Notes under the pieces: model-generated | Told to the model about the DNA's origin: nothing | What the model saw: the letters and a program-made list of their open reading frames with translations, nothing else | Databases searched by the model: none | Part shown: positions 7,144-12,933 of the stretch, piece by piece | Layout: each line of letters opens with the position of its first letter | Numbering within the stretch: the stretch's first letter is position 1 | Origin: Flavobacterium psychrophilum | GTDB taxonomy: Bacteria; Bacteroidota; Bacteroidia; Flavobacteriales; Flavobacteriaceae | Length of the DNA stretch: 15,873 bases | Direction of reading: 5' to 3' | NCBI GenBank assembly: GCA_945861915.1 | Contig: CAMAWK010000032.1 | Location: 1 to 15,873 of the forward strand | Made by a program: the position numbers and the translations under genes

Positions 7144-8949
7144 TTATTCTCCTTCCTTCTCAGCCAATTTTCGCTCTAACTCCGCTTGAAACTCCTCCAT
7201 TACTGGCTTTACAGTACTTTCGGGAATGTCTGCAATTCGAATATACATCAATCCATCCACGGCGTTATTAAACAAAGGATCTACATTAAAAGCCACTACT
7301 CGGGCATTTTGTTTGATGTATTTTTTTATCAAAACAGGCAAACGCAAAGTGCCGGGTTCTAATTCATCAATAATTTTATCAAACTTATTCAAATCGGCTT
7401 CGGCTTCATCAAAAATGAAATCTTTATCGGCATCTTTTAGTTTGACTTTAAACGCTTTTTTAGGATGAATGTATTGCGCTATATAAGGGTCATAAAAATT
7501 CGATTTCATAAACTCAATCATTAATGATTTCGAAAAATCGGAAAATTGATTGCTAATACTCACACCGCCAAGCAAGAATTTATGTTCTGGATAACGCAGT
7601 GTTATGTGAATAATTCCTTTCCAAAGCAAAAATAAAGGCATTGGTTTTTGTTGGTATTCTTTGATGATAAAAGCACGTCCCATTTCGATAGACTTGCTCA
7701 ACATATCATACAATTCGGGTTCAAATCTAAAAAGATCATTCAAGTAAAACCCTTCGATTCCGTGGTTGGCAAAAATTTCGGAACCCAAACCCATTCTGTA
7801 AGCCCCAGCCACTTTTTTGGCATCATCATCCCACAAAAACATGTGGCGATAATGTTGGTCAAAAGTATCAATATCTATGGATTCGTTCGTTCCTTCGCCT
7901 ACTTCTCTAAATGTAATTTCACGCAAACGACCAATTTCGTGAAGTATATTGGGAATTTCAACAGCTTTTGCAAAAAACACTTCATAATTCTTACTTTGTA
8001 ACAATCTACAATCCTTTTCTCTCAATTCATTTACTTCGTTTAGCATGTTGTCTTGGCTCGCCGCAGTAACAATTTCTTTAGGATTTTTTGGCAGTTTTAA
8101 TGTGGGTGTTTGCAAAAAAGGCGTTTCCTTTTCAAAAGGATTTGCAAGCATATAAGTTTTTTTTCTTAGAAACTCTGAGTATTCCTCGATGGTGGTATAT
8201 TCATTTTGTTCGGCAACCGAAATAGGTTTGCCAATTCGAACTTTAACCACTCTGTTTTTTTGACTAAAAACTTCCGAAGGCAACTTGGCAGTACGCATCG
8301 TATCTCCAAATTTTGAAAGAAGATAAAAAAGTCTACTGTTTTTAGCATGAAAATAAATCGGAACTACAGGAACTTGTGCCTTTCTAATTACTTTTATGGC
8401 GCCTTCTTCCCATGCTTTATCTACCATTAACTTATCGTCTTTGTAGGTAGAAACTTCCCCGGCAGGAAACATTCCCAGTGGTTTTCCGTCGCTCAAATGA
8501 CGAAGTGTTTCCTTTAAACCCACCACACTCGACTTAGCGTCTTTATGATTTTCAAATGGGTTCACAGGCATTATATACTTTTTAACAGGCTCAATTCTAT
8601 GCAATAAAAAGTTGGCAATAATTTTGAAATTAGGCTCTCTTTCGAGCATTAGTTTTAACAGCAAAACGCCATCAATTCCGCCCAAAGGATGATTAGATAT
8701 AGTGATATAAGCACCGTCTTTCGGCAAACGTTTTAAATCTTCTTCGGGAATTTCGAATTTAATTTGCAAATCATCTAGAATCCCATTCAAAAAAGCAACA
8801 TCTTTTAAATGCTTGTTGCGATTGTACACTTTGTTTAAGGTAGAAATTTTCAAAACTTTCATCAGTAACCAACCTGACAAAGTGCCCAAGACACCGTATT
8901 TATCGGTTTTGATAACTTTTGAAACTTCTTTTGCGGTGACTAAACTCAT
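7144..8949 (-). CDS. olsF: Bifunctional PlsC-like / GNAT acyltransferase (OlsF-type aminolipid synthase)
   Basis: The 601-residue protein joins two acyltransferase domains. The N-terminal part is PlsC-like, with SNHPLGGIDG (His87 and Asp93) and FPAGEVS at 161-167. These correspond to the acceptor and phosphate-site blocks of the family; His and Asp are five residues apart, as I recall for the hemolysin-like branch. The C-terminal part, from about 315, is an OlsB-like GNAT domain. It includes RLREITFREVGEG, DIDTFDQHYRHMFLW, KKVAGAYRMG and a late LPVLIKKYIKQNARVVAFNVD segment. In OlsF of Serratia and Flavobacterium johnsoniae the two domains carry out the N- and O-acylation of ornithine to make ornithine lipid. 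The amino acid used here (ornithine, glycine or another) cannot be read from sequence. It is divergent from the exonuclease III gene and has a TATCTTTG site 24 nt upstream. Confidence 0.8.
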   Translation of the reverse strand: MSLVTAKEVSKVIKTDKYGVLGTLSGWLLMKVLKISTLNKVYNRNKHLKDVAFLNGILDDLQIKFEIPEEDLKRLPKDGAYITISNHPLGGIDGVLLLKLMLEREPNFKIIANFLLHRIEPVKKYIMPVNPFENHKDAKSSVVGLKETLRHLSDGKPLGMFPAGEVSTYKDDKLMVDKAWEEGAIKVIRKAQVPVVPIYFHAKNSRLFYLLSKFGDTMRTAKLPSEVFSQKNRVVKVRIGKPISVAEQNEYTTIEEYSEFLRKKTYMLANPFEKETPFLQTPTLKLPKNPKEIVTAASQDNMLNEVNELREKDCRLLQSKNYEVFFAKAVEIPNILHEIGRLREITFREVGEGTNESIDIDTFDQHYRHMFLWDDDAKKVAGAYRMGLGSEIFANHGIEGFYLNDLFRFEPELYDMLSKSIEMGRAFIIKEYQQKPMPLFLLWKGIIHITLRYPEHKFLLGGVSISNQFSDFSKSLMIEFMKSNFYDPYIAQYIHPKKAFKVKLKDADKDFIFDEAEADLNKFDKIIDELEPGTLRLPVLIKKYIKQNARVVAFNVDPLFNNAVDGLMYIRIADIPESTVKPVMEEFQAELERKLAEKEGE

Positions 8950-8973
8950 GTAATTTGTTTAAAGGACAATGAA

Positions 8974-8981
8974 CAAAGATA
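8974..8981 (-). promoter_or_regulatory. Probable -7 promoter element for olsF
   Basis: On the minus strand these bases read TATCTTTG, an exact match to the Bacteroidetes -7 element TAnnTTTG. It lies 24 nt before the olsF ATG, a reasonable distance for a short leader. A good -33 TTTG at the expected spacing is not seen, so the call rests on the -7 element and its position in a divergent gap. Confidence 0.5.
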
Positions 8982-9035
8982 GCAAAAAAGTCCATTTTCT
9001 TTGTTTTAATGCCATCAATCTTTATTCTTTTTTAG

Positions 9036-9043
9036 TACTTTTG
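9036..9043 (+). promoter_or_regulatory. Probable -7 promoter element for exonuclease III gene
   Basis: TACTTTTG matches the Bacteroidetes -7 consensus TAnnTTTG and lies 18 nt before the ATG at 9062, which predicts a very short leader. A TTTG at 9000-9003 is too far upstream to be a standard -33 element. The site also supports the ATG at 9062, since a start at 8969 would be upstream of this promoter. Confidence 0.5.
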
Positions 9044-9061
9044 AAACACAAAAAAAGCAGC

Positions 9062-9826
9062 ATGAAAATCATTTCTTACAATGTAAACGGAATCCGAGCG
9101 GCGATTTCTAAAGGATTTATTAGCTGGTTGCAACAAGCCAATCCTGATGTCATTTGTCTCCAAGAAATAAAAGCGACTCCGGAGCAAATCCCATTAGTAG
9201 ATTTTGAAAATGCGGGTTATCCATATCATTATTGGTTTCCTGCCACTAAAAAAGGCTATAGCGGTGTAGCTATTTTATCAAAAACAAAACCTAAAAATAT
9301 TGTGTTTGGAACAGGTATCGAACACATGGATTTTGAGGGAAGAAACATTCGTGTCGATTTTGACGCTTTGTCGGTGATGAGTTTGTATTTGCCTTCTGGA
9401 ACCAATAGCGAAAGATTGGAGCACAAGTTTATGTACATGGACGATTTTCAGAATTATATCAACGAACTAAAAAAGGAAATTCCAAATTTGGTTATTTGTG
9501 GCGATTATAACATTTGTCATGAAGCAATCGACATTCATGATCCAATTCGAAACAAAAAAGTATCTGGTTTTTTACCCGAAGAAAGAGCTTGGCTAGATAG
9601 TTTTCTTAAAAATGGCTTTATAGATAGTTTTCGTTTTTTGAATTCAGAACCCAATCATTATACTTGGTGGACAATGCGTTTTCCTTCTGCACGATTAGAA
9701 AACAAAGGTTGGCGAATTGATTATTGTTTGGTGAGCGAACCGTTAAAACAAAAAATAAAAAGAGCCGTTATATTACCCGAAGCCAAACATTCGGATCATT
9801 GTCCGAGTTTGGTAGAAATAGAATAA
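9062..9826 (+). CDS. xth: Exodeoxyribonuclease III (AP endonuclease)
   Basis: This enzyme cleaves DNA at abasic sites and removes nucleotides 3' to 5' from duplex DNA in base-excision repair. The 254-residue protein has the full exonuclease-endonuclease-phosphatase active site. Asn7 lies in SYNVNG, the metal-binding Glu35 in CLQEIK, Tyr109 in SLYLPSG, Asp148 and Asn150 in CGDYN, Asp220 in WRIDYC, and Asp245 and His246 in HSDHCPS. The length and the N-terminus MKIISYNVNGIRA are typical. An upstream in-frame ATG at 8969 would add 31 residues unlike the family and overlap the divergent promoter region, so it is rejected. The OmpA-family gene follows after 49 nt on the same strand. Confidence 0.96.
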   Translation: MKIISYNVNGIRAAISKGFISWLQQANPDVICLQEIKATPEQIPLVDFENAGYPYHYWFPATKKGYSGVAILSKTKPKNIVFGTGIEHMDFEGRNIRVDFDALSVMSLYLPSGTNSERLEHKFMYMDDFQNYINELKKEIPNLVICGDYNICHEAIDIHDPIRNKKVSGFLPEERAWLDSFLKNGFIDSFRFLNSEPNHYTWWTMRFPSARLENKGWRIDYCLVSEPLKQKIKRAVILPEAKHSDHCPSLVEIE

Positions 9827-9875
9827 TTAATTTCAATTTCAAAAATCAATTTTTAAGAAATAAAACAAAAATAAA

Positions 9876-10817
9876 ATGATACAAAAAATTGCTCTCGGAT
9901 TACTTATACTTATACTTTCAACTTCTTGTGTTTCTAAAAAAATATACACTGATTTAGAAAAAAAATATGCCGATTTAAAAAAGGATTATCGAACCATTGA
10001 AGACGAAAATGCCGATTTGCTCAAAGCAAGAAAACAGTTAGAATTAGATCGGGATGCTTTGAATTCTGAATTGGATAAACTGAGATTGGAACGCAATAAA
10101 TGGCAAGCCGATTTTGATGCTACAAGCAAAAAATATGATGCGCTGCAAGATTCCTACGCTGCTTTAGAAAAAAACAGCAATGAATCCTTGAAAGCTAATT
10201 TGGCTAAAAACAGAGAATTGTTAGAACAATTAGAAGCCAAAGAAAAATCACTAGCAATTGAACAAGAGCGATTGAATGCCAGCAGCAAAAGATTGAACGA
10301 GTTAGAAGCTTTAATCGCGGCGAAGGAAGCAAGTATGCGAAAATTGAAAGAAACCCTTTCAAACGCTTTGAATGGTTTTGAGGGAAAAGGCTTGACGGTG
10401 GAACAAAAAAATGGAAAAGTATATGTTTCTATGGAAAACAAATTGCTTTTTAAATCAGGTAGTTGGGCTGTAAATGCAGATGGAAAAGAGGCTGTTATTG
10501 AAGTAGGAAAAGTGTTGGGTGATAATCCAGATATTTCTGTTTTGATTGAAGGACACACCGATGACGATCCTTTTGGAGGTTCGGGTCCTATTGCCGACAA
10601 CTGGGATTTATCGACTAAAAGAGCTACCGCTATCGTAGCCATTTTGAGTGAAAATTCTAAAGTAAACAAACAAAATTTGACTGCAGCAGGTAGAGGAGAA
10701 TTTTCTCCGCTGATGAGCAACGCAACAACGGAAGGAAAAGCAAAAAACAGAAGAATTGAAATTATCTTGACACCAAGATTAGACGCTATTGCGGATATGT
10801 TGAAAGAGATTGATTAA
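9876..10817 (+). CDS. OmpA-family lipoprotein with coiled coil
   Basis: This 313-residue protein is predicted to be a lipoprotein of the outer membrane facing the periplasm. Its signal peptide ends in the lipobox LSTSC, with Cys18 as the lipidated residue. Residues from about 24 to 160 are a long charged coiled coil rich in Leu, Glu and Lys heptads. From about 185 the OmpA C-terminal domain binds peptidoglycan. It contains LLFKSGSWAVNADGKEA, the LIEGHTDDDP strand and loop, DNWDLSTKRATAIV with the conserved Asp and Arg, and NRRIEIILTP. The likely role is to tether the outer membrane to the cell wall. No transmembrane barrel is present. A strong hairpin terminator begins 21 nt after the stop. 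Confidence 0.92.
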   Translation: MIQKIALGLLILILSTSCVSKKIYTDLEKKYADLKKDYRTIEDENADLLKARKQLELDRDALNSELDKLRLERNKWQADFDATSKKYDALQDSYAALEKNSNESLKANLAKNRELLEQLEAKEKSLAIEQERLNASSKRLNELEALIAAKEASMRKLKETLSNALNGFEGKGLTVEQKNGKVYVSMENKLLFKSGSWAVNADGKEAVIEVGKVLGDNPDISVLIEGHTDDDPFGGSGPIADNWDLSTKRATAIVAILSENSKVNKQNLTAAGRGEFSPLMSNATTEGKAKNRRIEIILTPRLDAIADMLKEID

Positions 10818-10838
10818 AACCTATTGTTTACAAAATCT

Positions 10839-10876
10839 AAATCGGCTGTAGCAAAATTTTGCGACAGCCGATTTTT
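10839..10876 (+). terminator. Rho-independent terminator after the OmpA-family gene
   Basis: AAATCGGCTGT at 10839-10849 and ACAGCCGATTT at 10864-10874 form an 11-bp stem. Inside it, GCAAAATTTTGC (10851-10862) is itself a palindrome that can lengthen the hairpin across an A/G mismatch. A short T-rich tail follows on the plus strand. The site lies between convergent genes and, because it is nearly symmetric, may also stop transcription arriving from the right. Confidence 0.85.
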
Positions 10877-10880
10877 AGTT

Positions 10881-11000
10881 TTACATCAAAAAATCCTCGT
10901 AGTTTTCGGGCGAAACGATTTGAGAGCTAACGTTCTCATAATTTGACGAGAATGTAACTGGAATTTTAGGTTTTGTTTTGGCTTTCTGTAAAAAGTATGA
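10881..11000 (-). pseudogene. Possible gene remnant (39 codons, no start)
   Basis: On the minus strand this stretch reads as a protein-like C-terminus: it starts SYFLQKAKTKPKIPVTFSS and ends VSPENYEDFLM before a TAA. The frame is closed just upstream by a TAA at 11001-11003. Beyond that stop the same frame again reads an open stretch that includes KNIIILELNPK. The composition looks like coding sequence rather than random AT-rich DNA. I do not recognise the family. It may be the tail of a decayed gene. It could also be chance, since the region also forms hairpins. Confidence 0.3.
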
Positions 11001-11002
11001 TT

Positions 11003-11056
11003 ATTTTGGATTCAATTCCAAAATTATTATGTTTTTAGAGTTTGAAAACAAACTCT
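11003..11056. repeat. Two consecutive hairpins upstream of the DUF1569 stop
   Basis: The first hairpin pairs ATTTTGGA (11003-11010) with TCCAAAAT (11017-11024) around a 6-nt loop. The second pairs AGAGTTTG (11037-11044) with CAAACTCT (11049-11056) around an AAAA loop. Both are perfect 8-bp stems within 54 nt. They lie just past the 3' end of the minus-strand DUF1569 gene and could protect or end its transcript, but neither is followed by a T-run on that strand. Confidence 0.45.
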
Positions 11057-11090
11057 TCTTGACAGATTTTCGGGAAAAAGTATAAGTTTT

Positions 11091-11555
11091 TTACGCTTGC
11101 TTTTTTAGAATATCATCCATAATAGCAAGATGATGTTGTGTATGAATTTCAAGGAAATCAATCGTTTGCTCTAGTTTTAGATTTCCGAAATAGGGATGTT
11201 TAAAATAATGGTTTTTAGAAACAAACGCTAACTCTTTAATCGCATTTCGGGTTTTGGAAATATGATTCAGCAAACTTTCTTGGCTTAGGATTTCTTGTGG
11301 TTGCACAATTTTGGGAGCTTTTGCTCTTCCTCTGGGGATTTTTTTTCGGAATAAAACCAGTATCCGAATCAAGTTAAAAGACCAACTATAATTTTTAGGA
11401 TCCGATTGAACTAAAAATTTTGTAACACCATCCAGAGTCAACAAACAATGTTCAATATGCCAACCTACATTCCCCTTGGAAACGTCGAGATTAGAAGTGT
11501 CGCAAAATGGAATTTTAGATTCTAATTGGTCAAGAAGAGCGTTTAGATGGGTCAT
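11091..11555 (-). CDS. DUF1569 / DinB-like four-helix protein
   Basis: This 154-residue protein has the DinB/YfiT superfamily pattern, a four-helix bundle that usually binds a divalent metal through three histidines. GWHIEHC near residue 32 gives His33 and His36, and IHTQHHL near the end gives His138 and His142 in an HxxxH arrangement. HPYFGNL at 120-126 is typical of DUF1569. Some relatives are thiol transferases or metal-dependent hydrolases; the activity here is unknown. The ATG at 11555 is chosen because upstream in-frame starts (to 11672) add an Arg/Gln-rich tail encoded by a GC-rich stretch unlike the family. It is cytoplasmic with no signal peptide. Confidence 0.78.
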   Translation of the reverse strand: MTHLNALLDQLESKIPFCDTSNLDVSKGNVGWHIEHCLLTLDGVTKFLVQSDPKNYSWSFNLIRILVLFRKKIPRGRAKAPKIVQPQEILSQESLLNHISKTRNAIKELAFVSKNHYFKHPYFGNLKLEQTIDFLEIHTQHHLAIMDDILKKQA

Positions 11556-11610
11556 AATTGATTTTTTTGTAAGTAAGTTGTAAAATATAAAGAGCAAATT
11601 ACGTAAAAAT

Positions 11611-11700
11611 TTGTCACGCTGTAAGCGTCTCATTTCAGTTGCTCTTGTTTGTTGCTCAACTTGTTGGCGCAAAGCAGGGAGACATTTGCGCAGCCCAAGC
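11611..11700. other. Locally GC-rich intergenic stretch with small inverted repeats
   Basis: By direct count 45 of these 90 bases are G or C, well above the AT-rich sequence on both sides. It contains two inverted repeats: ACGCT/AGCGT (11616-11620 and 11624-11628) and GCGCAAA/TTTGCGC (11667-11673 and 11685-11691). It lies between the DUF1569 gene and the unrecognised gene, and may be a repeat copy, a mobile-element remnant or a regulatory RNA. No conserved gene is recognised in it. Confidence 0.4.
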
Positions 11701-11728
11701 GATAACTTATTAACTATTAGAATAGGGG

Positions 11729-12469
11729 CTATTTGAAAAGATCTTTGATGCTTAAATCTACTTTTATAGAAATGATATTCGATAATCTCTTAAATATACT
11801 TTCCCTTGGACTAAATTTTACTATCATTCTTTTTTCTTTTCCAACTTCTGTAATTCCTAGACTAAATTCCCCTTCTACAACCAGTCCTTTTTCTTTCAAA
11901 GCGTCAACTACATGATTTAATTTTTTTGCATCAATTAATTCATTTTCGCCAAACGGATGACCATAAGTTGGAACATTTTCAATTTTTTTAATCAAATCTT
12001 CTTTCATATGAATTTCCTTTTCGATGAATCCAAGGGCTAAAGCATCAACTGGAGGATAGAAAAATTGATAAATCCCGTGTCTTTTCAAAATATTTCTAGT
12101 GACTTCCTGATTTTTACGCTTTAAAAAAGATTCAACCTCATCAACTGAAAATAAAAATAATGGAATCGAACAAATTCCCAAATTGTTGTCATATACTACA
12201 GGATTATAGGTTAAAATTTCTTGGAAGTCTATAGCAAAATTATTATTTTCTTCAATATTCTGGAGAAAACGTAAATGGGATAATTGGCTAATAATTTCTT
12301 GAAAAACAGACACCAAATTTGGTTTAGTTCTTTGAATTATTTCAACTTGGGGAGCAACGAAATTCAAAAGATTCTCTAATTTCTCTTTTCCTTCTTTTGC
12401 AATTTCATTTTTCTCATCTTTTACAGCTAGTTCGTCTAAGTCTTTTTTGGTAAAAATGTTATTACCCAT
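11729..12469 (-). CDS. Unrecognised protein; likely 3' part of a gene split by an in-frame stop
   Basis: I do not recognise this 246-residue product (counted from the ATG at 12469). It has no signal peptide or membrane helix and is charged. It has an amphipathic N-terminal region with KEGKEKLENLLNFVAP and a middle with FLFSVDEVESFLKRKNQEV. The C-terminal part contains LKEKGLVVEGEFSLGITEVG, which could form the helix and wing of a winged-helix domain (inference only). The reading frame is the same as that of the small gene just upstream (12485-12748), separated by one TAA and five further codons. The two may therefore be one interrupted gene. Alternatively this is an independent gene whose start lies 15 nt after the upstream stop. 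Confidence 0.7.
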   Translation of the reverse strand: MGNNIFTKKDLDELAVKDEKNEIAKEGKEKLENLLNFVAPQVEIIQRTKPNLVSVFQEIISQLSHLRFLQNIEENNNFAIDFQEILTYNPVVYDNNLGICSIPLFLFSVDEVESFLKRKNQEVTRNILKRHGIYQFFYPPVDALALGFIEKEIHMKEDLIKKIENVPTYGHPFGENELIDAKKLNHVVDALKEKGLVVEGEFSLGITEVGKEKRMIVKFSPRESIFKRLSNIISIKVDLSIKDLFK

Positions 12470-12484
12470 TAATAAACCAACACC

Positions 12485-12748
12485 TTAAAAAGCAGTTGAT
12501 AAATTTATTGAAATTGGTCGAACCATTAAAATGTTGTAATTGTGTATTCTCGCTTGGACATCTGCCTGAACCATTGACAAGATTCTTGCATCCTGTTCAT
12601 CTTGTACAATTACAATACGCTTAAGTTTTTCATCAACGCCAACCGATAAAACTTTATGTCTTATTCCCGAAGCTCCTTGGAGCTCATCTATGTTTTTTAT
12701 ATTTAAGTCTAAAGCTTCAAAAAATCCTTTCCAAAAATTTGATTCCAT
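12485..12748 (-). CDS. Unrecognised 87-residue protein; likely 5' part of the same gene
   Basis: This small protein begins MESNFWKGFFEALDLNIKNI and ends with ILMVRPISINLSTAF at a TAA (12485-12487). It contains a beta-rich middle (HKVLSVGVDEKLKRIVIVQD) and a helix DARILSMVQADVQARI. It is soluble and of unknown family. Past the TAA the same frame reads GVGLL and then the ATG of the next gene, so read-through would give one protein of about 339 residues. The gene starts about 185 nt after the end of the RND gene, beyond that gene's terminator, so it needs its own promoter. No TAnnTTTG match is found upstream; a palindrome ACAAATTTGT lies at 12808-12817. Confidence 0.65.
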   Translation of the reverse strand: MESNFWKGFFEALDLNIKNIDELQGASGIRHKVLSVGVDEKLKRIVIVQDEQDARILSMVQADVQARIHNYNILMVRPISINLSTAF

Positions 12749-12874
12749 AGTTAGTTTTAAAGTTTATTATAACTTTTAATAGGCTCAATAGACTTTCATA
12801 TGAACCTACAAATTTGTTTCAATTGATGAAAGTTGTTTTCTTATACTTTTCAAATATACTCAATCCCTTCCTAC

Positions 12875-12914
12875 AAAAACAAAAAACCACCCAAAATCAA
12901 ATTTCGGGTGGTTT
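12875..12914 (-). terminator. Rho-independent terminator after the RND transporter gene
   Basis: AAACCACCC at 12884-12892 pairs with GGGTGGTTT at 12906-12914, a 9-bp stem with a 13-nt loop. Read on the minus strand the stem is followed by a long T-rich tract (complement of 12875-12886). It begins 19 nt after the RND stop codon, in the right orientation to end that transcript and insulate the unrecognised gene downstream. Confidence 0.9.
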
Positions 12915-12933
12915 AGTAAAATGTGACTCAATA

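Noticed and set aside
8969-9061. In-frame ATG extension of the exonuclease III gene by 31 residues
   Set aside because: The extra residues do not resemble the family N-terminus, the ATG at 9062 gives the canonical MKIISYNVNG start, and a good -7 element lies between the two starts.
10154-10720. Long minus-strand ORF of 188 codons inside the OmpA-family gene
   Set aside because: It is Ser/Phe-rich, as expected from the antisense of Lys/Glu/Leu-rich coding sequence, and lies fully within a gene with clear domains.
11556-11672. N-terminal extension of the DUF1569 protein
   Set aside because: The added residues are Arg/Gln-rich, come from the GC-rich stretch, and are not part of the DinB fold; the ATG at 11555 gives a normal length.
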